Assembly: GCA_030150405.1 (NCBI GenBank)
Contig: JASLFU010000004.1
Span: 1-64,000 of the forward strand
Length of the DNA stretch: 64,000 nucleotides
From: Ignatzschineria sp.
GTDB lineage: Bacteria; Pseudomonadota; Gammaproteobacteria; Cardiobacteriales; Wohlfahrtiimonadaceae
Direction: 5' to 3'
A model generated the notes under the pieces. It was not told the DNA's origin. It ran no database searches and saw only the letters and a list, made by a program, of their open reading frames with translations. Made by a program: the position numbers and the translations under genes. Positions 25,292 to 34,257 of the stretch are shown here, one piece after another. Position 1 is the first letter of the stretch. Each line of letters starts with the position of its first letter.

Positions 25292-25909
25292 TTATTCACC
25301 CCGATCCTTACGATAACGCTGCTGAATATTCCAAGCTCTACGCCAATTTAGATACCCTAAAATTGACCCCATAAAATAGACTATGTGGAGTAAAAGAGTG
25401 GGCCACATCGCAAGCTCCCAGTAGAGAAGAAGCGATAAGAGATTGGCTAAAATTAAGAGTATCCAGAGCTCCAAAATTTTTCGCGTTAAGAGCGCTGTCG
25501 CTACAATACTTAATGCAGAAATGAGCGCCTCAAGCTGATTAAACTCCCCATCAAAAAAGGAGAGCAGGAGCGCAGTGATGATAAAAGTCCCCACCACTGC
25601 GGCAAAGATTTTAAGCCGCGCCCCTAAATGATGTAAATGGAGAACCCCCCGCTCTTCCGGTGTTAAGGTTTGATCCCTATACCAGCGCCACCAACCATAG
25701 ATGCAGACGCCAATGTAGTAGAGATTCATCACCATAAGCGCATAAAGATGATGATCCCAATAGACAACAATGTAAAAGATCGGCATTAAGATCCCCACCG
25801 GCCAGACCCACATCTTTGCCCGATATTCGAAATAGAGATAGAGCAATCCCAATATTGCCCCAACCACCTCTACCCAATGCTCTTCTAAATAGAGAAAAAT
25901 ATCCGCCAC
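25292..25909 (-). CDS. pnuC: Nicotinamide riboside transporter PnuC
   Basis: An inner-membrane facilitator of 205 residues that imports nicotinamide riboside for NAD salvage. It has about seven hydrophobic helices, with the family blocks MWVWPVGILMPIFYI and MNLYYIGVCIYGWWRWYR and the C-terminal WELAMWPTLLLHIVYF. The start is GTG preceded by AGGAG at 7-base spacing. The usual partner kinase gene nadR is not adjacent. No known NAD riboswitch was recognised upstream. Confidence 0.88.
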   Translation of the reverse strand: MADIFLYLEEHWVEVVGAILGLLYLYFEYRAKMWVWPVGILMPIFYIVVYWDHHLYALMVMNLYYIGVCIYGWWRWYRDQTLTPEERGVLHLHHLGARLKIFAAVVGTFIITALLLSFFDGEFNQLEALISALSIVATALLTRKILELWILLILANLLSLLLYWELAMWPTLLLHIVYFMGSILGYLNWRRAWNIQQRYRKDRGE

Positions 25910-26176
25910 AACTGACTCCTAAATCGATGAATCGCTATAGCTTAACGACTTTAAGGGCACTTTTATAGTAAAAGGGAAGATTTCCCCTCTCTGGCGATGA
26001 AATCGGTTCTTTGATAGACGATTATTTATAAATCCGCTAAGATTAAATAACGATTCACACCTCCCCGATAAGTTTATAAAAGCGTGATACGCATTTTAGG
26101 CCCAAAACTTTTGAGCCAATAATAATTAGAACAAAGTGATGCGATTTAATCGGGGATCAGAGAGAAAAGGCAGAAG

Positions 26177-27148
26177 ATGAAAGCAATAGTATTTACAGAA
26201 TTTGGAGATCCTTCCGTACTCAAAGTGGGTGAAAAACCGATGCCCACTCTGGGAGATAACGATATTCTTATCCGCGTTAAAGCTGCTGGGGTTAATCGCC
26301 CCGATGTTATTCAGCGCAAAGGTTACTACCCTGCCCCCGAAGGAGAGCCCGATGATATTCTTGGCCTTGAGGTTGCAGGTATTGTTGAAAAAACAGGGAA
26401 AAATGTTACCAAATTTAAAGAGGGAGATGAGGTCTTCTCACTCATTGGTGGAGGCGGTTATGCGGAGTATGTACGAGTTCATGAGGAGCTAGCCCTTCCT
26501 AAACCTGAAAACCTCACCTTTATTGAAGCGGCCAGCCTGCCTGAAACCCTCTATACCGTTTGGAATAATGTCTTTCAACGCGGACAATTAAAAGAGGGGG
26601 AGAAGTTCCTCGTTCATGGGGGGAGCAGTGGAATCGGCATTACCGCCATTCAGCTGGCGAAAATTATTGGCGCCGAAGTCTATACCACCGTCGGAAATGA
26701 AGAGAAACAGAGAGCTGTCGTTGAACTTGGTGCGACCCGAGCGATCAACTATAAAGAGGAAGATTTTGCCGAAGAGCTTAAAGATGTGGGCATCGATGTC
26801 ATTCTCGATATGATCGGCGGGGATTACTATGCAAAAAACATTGATCTTTTAAATCCCGATGGACGCCTTGTCTATATCAATTCTATGGGGGGCGCAAAAG
26901 TGGAAGCGAATCTGATGAAGATTATGCAAAAGCGCATTACCCTTACGGGAAGCACTCTTCGATCGCGGGAGTTTGCGTTTAAGGCGGCTCTTACCCAAGA
27001 TATTGTTCGGGATGTTCTTCCCCTCTTAGAGAAAGGGCATTTTAAGCCGGTAATCTATAAGGTCTTCCCCCTAGAGGAGGCTAAACAGGCTCATGAATTG
27101 ATGGAATCGAGCGCCCATATTGGTAAGATTGTTTTAGAGGTGAAGTAA
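26177..27148 (+). CDS. NAD(P)H quinone oxidoreductase, PIG3-like medium-chain reductase
   Basis: A zinc-independent member of the medium-chain dehydrogenase/reductase superfamily, 323 residues long. The N-terminal catalytic fold carries AAGVNRPDVIQRKGYYP. The nucleotide-binding domain shows VHGGSSGIGITAIQLAK (about 145-161). It lacks the structural-zinc cysteine cluster of alcohol dehydrogenases. The closest described type is the TP53I3/PIG3-like quinone oxidoreductase. The substrate is not known. It stands alone, with a terminator downstream. Confidence 0.85.
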   Translation: MKAIVFTEFGDPSVLKVGEKPMPTLGDNDILIRVKAAGVNRPDVIQRKGYYPAPEGEPDDILGLEVAGIVEKTGKNVTKFKEGDEVFSLIGGGGYAEYVRVHEELALPKPENLTFIEAASLPETLYTVWNNVFQRGQLKEGEKFLVHGGSSGIGITAIQLAKIIGAEVYTTVGNEEKQRAVVELGATRAINYKEEDFAEELKDVGIDVILDMIGGDYYAKNIDLLNPDGRLVYINSMGGAKVEANLMKIMQKRITLTGSTLRSREFAFKAALTQDIVRDVLPLLEKGHFKPVIYKVFPLEEAKQAHELMESSAHIGKIVLEVK

Positions 27149-27188
27149 TCCTCATCCTTAAATTTTAACCAAAAATAGAGGCTTACAG

Positions 27189-27215
27189 AGGCTGGGAAAA
27201 CTCTCAGCCTTTTTC
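27189..27215 (+). terminator. Intrinsic terminator of the quinone oxidoreductase gene
   Basis: An 8-base stem (AGGCTGGG / CTCAGCCT, one G-U pair) with a 6-base loop is followed by TTTTC. It starts 40 bases after the stop codon. Confidence 0.75.
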
Positions 27216-27324
27216 TTTTCTGCTCCCCTTTATTTTGCCGTATACTATCTGCCCCGATAAAAGAGCATTCCCATGGGAGAAGAGCTCTTCCTCCTTTTAA
27301 CGCATATCAAAATATGAGGCTTTT

Positions 27325-27585
27325 ATGAACCGTCGAATTGTCTTAATTCAAACGCTCATTTTTGCATTTTTAATGTCTTCTGTGATGTCTTTTTGCATGT
27401 CTGGCGTAGTTACGTTCCTCAATCTTGGGGGCTTTACCGAAGATTATCTCGCCGCGTGGCTCTTTAAAGCCTTTCCTTCTGGATTTATGGTGGCTCTTCC
27501 TGTCTCCCTCTTTGTTGTGCCGATTATTCGCGCCATCACCACTAAAATTATGCGCTCCCTCTTTAAAGAGGATTACCCCTTTTAA
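27325..27585 (+). CDS. DUF2798 family membrane protein
   Basis: A protein of 86 residues with two hydrophobic helices separated by a short loop. The pattern matches DUF2798: an N-terminal helix rich in Ser and Met (IFAFLMSSVMSFCMSGVVTF), a WLFKAFPSGFMVALPVSLFVVP second helix and a basic end. Function is unknown. The next gene, yeiH, begins 14 bases later behind AAGAGGAG, so the two probably share a transcript. Confidence 0.75.
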   Translation: MNRRIVLIQTLIFAFLMSSVMSFCMSGVVTFLNLGGFTEDYLAAWLFKAFPSGFMVALPVSLFVVPIIRAITTKIMRSLFKEDYPF

Positions 27586-27599
27586 GAGGAGTTTTTCCA

Positions 27600-28643
27600 A
27601 TGCGTTACCCCTCCTTTCTTCCTAGATTCAGTGAGCTCCCCACACTTTCCCCTGGCCTTCTGCTCGCTATCTTCGTGGCTCTTATTGCTACTCTTATCGC
27701 CCTAATTATTCCTAAAATTGGCGCAGCACCCATTGCCATATTTTTAGGAATTCTTTTGGGAAACCTCTACTTTAAAGATCCAAAATTGAGCCCCGGCACA
27801 AAATTTGCCGAAGGTCGCTTATTAGAATATTCCATCGTTTTTTTAGGATTATCGATCACCTTTAAGACTCTACTAGAGCTTGGGGGAGCGGGCTTAAGCT
27901 TTATTCTGCTACAGATTCTGGGGACATTGAGTCTCGCGATCGTCATCGGTAAGGCCCTTAAATTCCGACAGAGCAGTTATCTCTTAATGGCTGCGGGCAA
28001 TGGAGTGTGTGGTTCTTCGGCCATTGCCGCTACCGCCCCTGCCATTGGTGCAAGCGATAAAGAGCGGGGCTTAGTAATTACCGTTGTAAATCTTATGGGA
28101 ACGGTGATGATGTTTCTTCTACCTATGATTGCACTTGCTTTCTACGATTCTGCCCTACTTAAAGGCGCTTTTATTGGGGGAATTTTACAGTCTGTGGGGC
28201 AAGTGATCGCTAGTGCAAGTATGTTAGGGAGCGACGTAACAGCAAATGCGACTCTCTTTAAAATTATGCGGATCGCCTCCCTCCTCTTTATTGTGATCGC
28301 CTTTCGGAAAATAGCGGAGAATTCCTCTAAAAAGGCCGAAAATAGAGGGGGAGATTCTGTAGCTAAACCCCCAACGACCTCAATAAGCGGCGTGATTCCT
28401 TGGTATCTTTTAGGATTTATTATCGCTTGTACTTTAAGCTCGCTCCATCTTGTACCCGCCCCCATTCTGGCGATATTACTTAAGCTCAGTCATGGGTTTG
28501 AAGTCACCGCCCTTGCGGCAATTGGGCTACGTTTAGATTTTACGCTCTTAAAATCTCAAGGGGCTGCATTCGCACTCTACGCACTTTTATTAGGTGGTGC
28601 TCAAATTCTCCTGGCGCTACTCTTAATTGCACTCTTTATGTAG
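27600..28643 (+). CDS. YeiH-family putative sulfate exporter
   Basis: An integral membrane protein of 347 residues (E. coli YeiH has 349) with about ten helices. Family blocks are seen in IGAAPIAIFLGILLGN, FLGLSITFKTLLELG and AAGNGVCGSSAIAATAPAIGA. The family (UPF0324) is annotated as putative sulfate exporters and its transported species are not well established. The 3' end overlaps the convergent ogt gene by 8 bases. It is probably co-transcribed with the DUF2798 gene. Confidence 0.83.
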   Translation: MRYPSFLPRFSELPTLSPGLLLAIFVALIATLIALIIPKIGAAPIAIFLGILLGNLYFKDPKLSPGTKFAEGRLLEYSIVFLGLSITFKTLLELGGAGLSFILLQILGTLSLAIVIGKALKFRQSSYLLMAAGNGVCGSSAIAATAPAIGASDKERGLVITVVNLMGTVMMFLLPMIALAFYDSALLKGAFIGGILQSVGQVIASASMLGSDVTANATLFKIMRIASLLFIVIAFRKIAENSSKKAENRGGDSVAKPPTTSISGVIPWYLLGFIIACTLSSLHLVPAPILAILLKLSHGFEVTALAAIGLRLDFTLLKSQGAAFALYALLLGGAQILLALLLIALFM

Positions 28644-29145
28644 ATAAATCCCCAAGAGCATTTTCGATCTCCAAAAGTTTGATCTTATTTTCAAGCCCGC
28701 TGCTAAAGCCCCCCAGTGAACCATCTTGCCGAATCACTCGATGGCAAGGAATAAGAATAGGCAGCGGGTTTTGACCATTAGCCGATCCTACAGCGCGTGC
28801 AGCTTTAGGGGCATTGATCATCTGAGCAAGCTCAGCATAACTACGCGTCTCCCCATAAGGTATCTGCAATAAACCTTCCCACACTCTTTGTTGAAAAGGG
28901 GTCCCTTCTGCCGCTATAGGGATAGTGAAAAGTTGTCGCTTACGGGCAAAGTATTCCTCTAACTCTTTAAAGGTCTGCTCAATGAGTCGATGACTCCCTT
29001 CACTTCCCTTCTCCGCCCAAACGCTATTTTTAAAAACAGTTTGAGCGCTTCCCAGCGCAATACCCCGCACAAAAGAGTCATCAGCTAAAATGCCGATCAT
29101 CCCGAAAGATGTTTTACGATAACTCCAGATAAGCTCTCTCTGCAT
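28636..29145 (-). CDS. ogt: Methylated-DNA--protein-cysteine methyltransferase
   Basis: A suicide repair protein of 169 residues that removes alkyl groups from O6-alkylguanine. The acceptor cysteine is in the PCHRV motif (Cys 134). The DNA-binding segment YGETRSYAELAQMI and the arginine finger region ARAVGSANGQNPLPI are present. It follows the ATP-grasp ligase gene by 26 bases in the same direction and may be read through from it. Its end overlaps the yeiH end by 8 bases in convergent orientation. The ribosome-binding site is weak. Confidence 0.94.
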   Translation of the reverse strand: MQRELIWSYRKTSFGMIGILADDSFVRGIALGSAQTVFKNSVWAEKGSEGSHRLIEQTFKELEEYFARKRQLFTIPIAAEGTPFQQRVWEGLLQIPYGETRSYAELAQMINAPKAARAVGSANGQNPLPILIPCHRVIRQDGSLGGFSSGLENKIKLLEIENALGDLST

Positions 29146-29171
29146 ACTCTTAACGCTCTCAAGGGATTGTT

Positions 29172-30194
29172 TTAAGCTTTGAGGCTCTCTAGCTCAACCT
29201 GCTCTAGCAACTCACCTTGCGACTTTGCAAAATGTTGTTGAGCAAATTGCATCCGAGTGGAGATATCCTCTGCCTCTTTCCCTGCTTTTTTAAGCTCAGC
29301 AAGATGGGCTTCCACCTTCGCAGTACGCGCCGCAAGTCCCGCATTATTTGCGATCTGAATATTCAGCCCTGGGCGAGCATTAATCTCTAACACTAAAGGG
29401 CCGTGCGTCTCATCGAGCACCATATCCACCCCGATATATCCCAGCTGGCTAAGCTCATAACAGCTCGTTGCAAGCTCTAAAAAACCATCCCAATTGGGTA
29501 ACTGAACACCACTGACAGGATTATTGGTATCTGGATGGCGGGTAATAATCTCGTTAAACCATGTCCCTTCTAAGGTGATCCCTGTTTTAAGATCCACACC
29601 AACACCAATGGCACCTTGGTGTAAGTTTGCCTTCCCTCCCGATTGCCGGGTAGGAAGACGCAGCATCGCCATAACGGGATAGCCCATCAAGACAATTACT
29701 CGAATATCTGGCACGCCTTCATAACTGATGCTACTAAAAATAGGGTCGGAGGTGACTTTATATTCAATTAATGCCCGATCTCGTGCCCCCCCTAAAGAGT
29801 ATAAACCTGTTAAAGTGCTTGAGATCTGATACTCAATTTCATCAAGGGTAATCAATCGCCCGGAGACCGTTTTGTAACGATAATCATCAAACTTATCGGC
29901 AATCACCATAATGCCGTCGCCCCCTGCCCCTTGAGCGGGTTTAATCACAAACTCTTTGCGATCCTTAAGTATCTTTCTAAGATGTTTAATCTCGCTCTCA
30001 TGCTCGATAACACCATACATCTCAGGCACATTAATCCCTGCTTTTATCGCCCGCTCTTTGGTGATCACCTTATCATCGACAAAGGGATAAAATTTACGAT
30101 TATTATATTTTAAAACATAATCGCCATTACGCTGATTAATCCCCATCACCCCTAGTTTACGGAGTTCTCGCCAACGTTTAATCATCGTAAACAT
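29172..30194 (-). CDS. RimK-like ATP-grasp ligase (alpha-L-glutamate ligase-like)
   Basis: A protein of 340 residues of the ATP-grasp fold, in the subgroup annotated as alpha-L-glutamate ligase-like. It begins with the typical LGVMGINQRNGDYVLKYN segment. ATP and metal sites are visible in EFVIKPAQGAGGDGIMVI, with the binding lysine at about residue 99, and in VLEINARPGLNIQ near residue 275. Enzymes of this class join an amino acid to a carboxylate through an acyl phosphate; the substrate here is unknown. It directly follows the membrane transglutaminase-like gene (stop TAG then ATG), so the two products are made together and probably work together. Confidence 0.85.
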   Translation of the reverse strand: MFTMIKRWRELRKLGVMGINQRNGDYVLKYNNRKFYPFVDDKVITKERAIKAGINVPEMYGVIEHESEIKHLRKILKDRKEFVIKPAQGAGGDGIMVIADKFDDYRYKTVSGRLITLDEIEYQISSTLTGLYSLGGARDRALIEYKVTSDPIFSSISYEGVPDIRVIVLMGYPVMAMLRLPTRQSGGKANLHQGAIGVGVDLKTGITLEGTWFNEIITRHPDTNNPVSGVQLPNWDGFLELATSCYELSQLGYIGVDMVLDETHGPLVLEINARPGLNIQIANNAGLAARTAKVEAHLAELKKAGKEAEDISTRMQFAQQHFAKSQGELLEQVELESLKA

Positions 30195-31787
30195 CTACTT
30201 TTTCTCCTCATCGAGCATCGCTTTAAAACGGGTGAGCTCCGTTAAACGATAGCCTCGATAGCGTCCCATCATCAACATAAAGCCTGCCAAAACTAGGAGC
30301 ACCCCTGGGAAGGTAAAGACAAAGTAGACAAGCTCGGGTAACTGCATCAGTAAAAATGCGAGCGAAGAGGCTACTAAAGTCCCCAGCGCAATCTTTAAGG
30401 CATTACCTGCTCCACGCTCCTCCCACGTGATGGAGAGACGCTCGATGGTCATCGTTAAAATCACCATCGGGAAGAGGCTAATGGCTAAACCGCGAGTAAA
30501 GCCGAGCTTATAACTAAAGATACTTAAAAGGGCAATCAGAATAATCACAAAGGTTAACACCACCGACAGCCGTGAAAGCATCTGCAATTTAAGATGCTCA
30601 AGATAGGAGCGCAAAGTTAAACCAATAGCAGTAATAATGGTAAAGAGCGCAACCCCAAAGGGGAGCCCCGTCTCTCTAAAGGCGAGCGCAATGAGTACTG
30701 GGGTAAAAGTTCCAAGCGTCTGAATGCCGATAATATTACGCACAAGTAGAATCACCAAGACACCAAAGGGGATCATCAACATAATCTGATAACCATACTG
30801 CACCGAAATCGGAAGAGTATAGAGAGAATGCGCTAAGAAGCTCTCCCCACTCTTATCGGTGGCTTGTGCAAGGCTAATGGCCGTAAGCTGCCGATCATCC
30901 ACACTAAAAGTTACGCTCGGTTTAACACCGTTCGTCACCGTCAGAAGATCATCATCCCCCACCCACCAGATAATACGATCATTGGGCAAACCAATGCGTC
31001 CTGTATCTAAATTAAAGTAGTGCCATTTACCTGTTGTAACATTTTTATGGGTCTTCTCATCCCGCTTAGAGGTTTCGATATAGCTACGAATCCAAACCTC
31101 TGGCTCTTGCTCAGCACTCTTTATAAGCTGAATGGTATTGACCCGCTGTACCGGAATATGAGCTTGAGAGAGCAACAACTCCGCCACTTTATAACGATTT
31201 TCCGCAGAACGATTCTCTTTTAAAAGAGTATTAATATTCACGTTGCTCGCATCATTCACCTTACGAATCGTCTCCGTAATAAAGCTTGCGGTGTTAGAGG
31301 ATTTTGCACGGATAGTCTCCACCAACGCATCGGCCGCTACTTGATCTGGCCCTTCAAGGGGAATAGGCTCCCGATAAGTAGCGCCCTTAGCAACAATCTT
31401 CTCATCTGTTGAGGAGGGCCCAAAGTTAGGTGCAAGAGCTAAACGGTAATAGAGCGTCTCTGGTCCATGAGTGCGACGAATAGAATAATTAACAATCTTA
31501 TTCCCTAGCTCATCCTCTTCGTAGTATTGCCCATACTCCTTCTCTGCGATAAGCGTTTCGCTATATTTTGTATATTGATTATAGACAGAAGGAATATAAA
31601 AGCGCGCAGAGACTGCACTATTTCGGGGCACGTTATAGTTAATTTTAGCGTCAATCGTCCAGAGACTCTCCACCTCATTTTCAGTAAAAGGAATCTGCAA
31701 AACATAACGCTCATATAAAATTGACCCGACCCCAAGGGCAATTAAAAAGAGGACTAAAATCCGTAAATGTATGTTTAAAGCACGCAT
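30195..31787 (-). CDS. Inactive-transglutaminase/7TM membrane protein (UUP1 family)
   Basis: From the chosen ATG it has 530 residues. An N-terminal anchor helix (about 8-28) is followed by a large periplasmic part of about 300 residues, which in this family comprises an inactive-transglutaminase-type fold. The C-terminal third has about seven membrane helices, including the conserved LGTFTPVLIALAFRET stretch, and a short basic tail. I see no Cys-His-Asp transglutaminase triad: the periplasmic part contains no cysteine. The open frame extends 13 codons upstream to a TTG, but the ATG before RALNIHLRIL fits the family and a plausible AGAAG site. It sits between the retropepsin-like gene and the ligase gene. 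Confidence 0.82.
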   Translation of the reverse strand: MRALNIHLRILVLFLIALGVGSILYERYVLQIPFTENEVESLWTIDAKINYNVPRNSAVSARFYIPSVYNQYTKYSETLIAEKEYGQYYEEDELGNKIVNYSIRRTHGPETLYYRLALAPNFGPSSTDEKIVAKGATYREPIPLEGPDQVAADALVETIRAKSSNTASFITETIRKVNDASNVNINTLLKENRSAENRYKVAELLLSQAHIPVQRVNTIQLIKSAEQEPEVWIRSYIETSKRDEKTHKNVTTGKWHYFNLDTGRIGLPNDRIIWWVGDDDLLTVTNGVKPSVTFSVDDRQLTAISLAQATDKSGESFLAHSLYTLPISVQYGYQIMLMIPFGVLVILLVRNIIGIQTLGTFTPVLIALAFRETGLPFGVALFTIITAIGLTLRSYLEHLKLQMLSRLSVVLTFVIILIALLSIFSYKLGFTRGLAISLFPMVILTMTIERLSITWEERGAGNALKIALGTLVASSLAFLLMQLPELVYFVFTFPGVLLVLAGFMLMMGRYRGYRLTELTRFKAMLDEEKK

Positions 31788-31899
31788 ATTTTTATCTTCT
31801 ATCGTTAGCTTATGAATTTTGCTCAATCATTTGAGTTTTAATTTCCTATAGTAGCCTTAAATTTATAAAACGCCTTAAATTTTGGCCACTATAGATAGG

Positions 31900-31926
31900 A
31901 AAAGCCGCCACAATCGGACGGCTTTT
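31900..31926 (-). terminator. Possible intrinsic terminator after the retropepsin-like gene
   Basis: A perfect 8-base stem (AAAAGCCG / CGGCTTTT) with an 11-base loop begins 17 bases after the protease stop. On the minus strand only four T residues follow, so it may be leaky and would allow partial read-through into the membrane-protein gene. Confidence 0.5.
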
Positions 31927-31943
31927 TTACGCTTATGGGGAAC

Positions 31944-32558
31944 TTACTCACATTGCGGCGCAACAGTATTGCGAAGGCTCGCATCCACTACAACACGAAA
32001 TTGGCGCAATGCTTTCGCCCCTATTAACATAGGGTAACGGAAGTTATTGCGGTTCGTTAGATTTACATCAATCTCTTTAGAGATCCCCCCTAAACAGACA
32101 TTCATCTTTACCACAGGGCGCGCTGCAAAGGAAGGCTCTTCCTCCTCTTCCTCTTCGGCGCGCTGCTTAATCTTACTCACTTTAACAATAGGGAGCTCTA
32201 CACTTTCTAAAGGCTCATCATTAACTACGGGATTAAAGCGTACCCAGCTCTCATGATCTTTCACAAAATGTTCAATATTCACAGCATTTAAAGAGGCGGT
32301 ATATGCCCCGGTATCCAGCTTAACCGGCACAACAACATCCCCCAGCTCAGCAATTGAGACCTTTTCATATCGACCAAAATGGGGTTTATCCTCTTTGGGC
32401 GCCTTTTTCTCTTTTGACGCCTCTTTTACTGCCGAGCTTTTGCTACTTTTTGCCGCCTTCGTCTGCTCAGCACCTTCAGCCGCATAGGAAAAGGGGAGCA
32501 GAAAAAGCCACAAAACGCCGCCTAAAGTGAGATATTGTCTATACTTTCTTAGCATCAT
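31944..32558 (-). CDS. Secreted retropepsin-like aspartic protease
   Basis: A protein of 204 residues. The signal peptide (hydrophobic core about 10-26, ending SYAAEG) is followed by a Lys/Glu/Ala-rich linker (about 30-60) and a single retropepsin domain. The catalytic signature is LDTGAYTASL (Asp 82, Thr 83, Gly 84). A second conserved block is MLIGAKALRQFRVVVD. One domain per chain means it should act as a dimer, like retroviral proteases. Databases often call this family ATP-dependent zinc protease, but no zinc or ATP site is visible. It lies upstream of the transglutaminase-like and ligase genes in the same orientation. Confidence 0.82.
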   Translation of the reverse strand: MMLRKYRQYLTLGGVLWLFLLPFSYAAEGAEQTKAAKSSKSSAVKEASKEKKAPKEDKPHFGRYEKVSIAELGDVVVPVKLDTGAYTASLNAVNIEHFVKDHESWVRFNPVVNDEPLESVELPIVKVSKIKQRAEEEEEEEPSFAARPVVKMNVCLGGISKEIDVNLTNRNNFRYPMLIGAKALRQFRVVVDASLRNTVAPQCE

Positions 32559-32678
32559 ATTGGGTCATCCATTCACGCCTAATAAAATTTATTGAAGGGG
32601 CAATTTTACCATATTTCCCCTTAAGGCTAATAGATTCTTCCCCCACAGAGAAGATCCTTTTATTTACAGAAAGATAAC

Positions 32679-32711
32679 AAAAAGGCTAGCCCCTTAAATG
32701 GAGACTAGCCT
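32679..32711 (-). terminator. Intrinsic terminator of the aldehyde dehydrogenase gene
   Basis: On the minus strand a 7-base stem (AGGCTAG / CTAGCCT) with a 15-base loop is followed by a run of T residues. It begins about 60 bases after the stop codon. The plus strand also has a T tract but no gene to terminate. Confidence 0.72.
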
Positions 32712-32769
32712 CTTTTTTATATCACACACTCTTTATTACTTTAGAGCGACTCTTCCTTCTCTCTTCACT

Positions 32770-34257
32770 TTAGAAGAAGTTGGGAACATCCTCTTTTAAG
32801 CTAATAAAGATATTTTTCTTCTCGGTGTAGGCATCAAGAATCATCTTATGCGTTTCACGGCCGATTCCTGACTTTTTATAACCCCCGAAAGGTGCATGGG
32901 CGGGAAGCTCATTATAAGTATTTACCCACATGCGCCCTGTTTTCACCGCTTTCGCAACCCGAAGGGCAACATTAATATCTTGCGTCCAGACGGCGCCACC
33001 TAAACCATATTCGGAATCATTTGCGTATTTGATCACTTCCTCTTCTGTTTCAAAACCGATAACAGCTAGTACAGGACCAAACACCTCTTCCTGCTCAATA
33101 CGCATTCCGGGCTTCACATCGGCAATTAAGGTAGGCTCTAAAAACGCCCCTTTCTCACCTTTCTGTTCGCCTCCTGCAATGACACGGGCACCCTCTTTCT
33201 TAGCAATCTCAACATATTCGAGAATCTGCTTCATCTGCTTCTCATTAACCTGGCTACCCATCTGAGTATTAGGATCTAATGGATCCCCCACTTTAATGGA
33301 TTTAAATTTCTCAGCGAGCTTTTCAATAAAGGTTTCGTAGATACCGTGCTGAATAAAGAGACGAGAACCCGCACAGCAGACCTGCCCTTGGTTAAAGAGA
33401 ATAGCCATCGCCGCGCCCTCTACCGCGCGATCGAGCTGCGCATCATTAAAGACAATATTGGCAGACTTTCCTCCCAGCTCAAGCGTAGCGGGAATTAATT
33501 TATTAGCTGCCTCTTTTGCCACGTTGTAGCCAACTTCAGTAGAGCCTGTAAAGGCAAATTTACTAAAGCCCTCATGCTCCAAAATATATTGCCCCGTTGT
33601 GGAACCGCCCCCTGTAAGGATGCTTACCACCCCTTTGGGCAACACTTCATTTAAAATTTTACCAAGCTCCACAAGCGTAATAGAGGTATCCCGAGATGGC
33701 TTAATTACCAGACAGTTCCCCGCCGCAAGCGCTGGCGCAATCTTCCATGCTCCCATTAAAAGCGGGAAGTTCCAGGGGATAATCTGCCCCACAACTCCAA
33801 TAGGTTCACTTAAAACAATGCTTAATGTATCTTTATCCAGAAGATTCGCCTCATCACTTTCGCCCCGAATTACCCCGGCAAAGTAACGGAAATGGTCGAT
33901 CGCACCGGGGATATCGATGCCCGTTGTTTCACGAATGGGCTTACCATTATCGAGGGTTTCTAAGGTTGCAAAACGCTCCTGCTCTTCCTCTAAACGATCC
34001 GCAATTTTAAGAAGAAGTGCCGAACGCTCCGCCGGCGATGTCTGGCTCCACGATTCAAATGCACGCCAACCCGCCTGAACGGCTAAATCAACATCCTCTC
34101 TTTCAGCCACAGCTAAATCCGCCAGCTTCTCCCCTGTTGCGGGGTTGTAGCTCTCAAAGGTTGCGCCTTTAGCCCCCTCTCTCCACTCACCATCGATGAG
34201 GAGTTTATAGGATTTATCGGGTTGTAGATGTTTATCTAAATCTTTTAACTTCTTCAT
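32770..34257 (-). CDS. NAD-dependent aldehyde dehydrogenase
   Basis: An ALDH-superfamily enzyme of 495 residues, full length. NAD-binding and catalytic features include IIPWNFPLLMGAWKIAPALA, FTGSTEVG, the general-base glutamate in LELGGKSAN and the nucleophilic cysteine in NQGQVCCAGSRL. The C-terminal YKKSGIGRETHKMILDAYTE block suits broad-specificity acetaldehyde- or aliphatic-aldehyde-oxidising members. The exact substrate is not readable. It is monocistronic on the minus strand with its own terminator. The long AT-rich upstream region probably holds its promoter. Confidence 0.92.
   Translation of the reverse strand: MKKLKDLDKHLQPDKSYKLLIDGEWREGAKGATFESYNPATGEKLADLAVAEREDVDLAVQAGWRAFESWSQTSPAERSALLLKIADRLEEEQERFATLETLDNGKPIRETTGIDIPGAIDHFRYFAGVIRGESDEANLLDKDTLSIVLSEPIGVVGQIIPWNFPLLMGAWKIAPALAAGNCLVIKPSRDTSITLVELGKILNEVLPKGVVSILTGGGSTTGQYILEHEGFSKFAFTGSTEVGYNVAKEAANKLIPATLELGGKSANIVFNDAQLDRAVEGAAMAILFNQGQVCCAGSRLFIQHGIYETFIEKLAEKFKSIKVGDPLDPNTQMGSQVNEKQMKQILEYVEIAKKEGARVIAGGEQKGEKGAFLEPTLIADVKPGMRIEQEEVFGPVLAVIGFETEEEVIKYANDSEYGLGGAVWTQDINVALRVAKAVKTGRMWVNTYNELPAHAPFGGYKKSGIGRETHKMILDAYTEKKNIFISLKEDVPNFF

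Noticed and set aside
27279..27290. 12-base palindrome GAAGAGCTCTTC upstream of the DUF2798 gene as an operator
   Set aside because: It is a single continuous palindrome with no flanking symmetry or second copy; chance occurrence is plausible.
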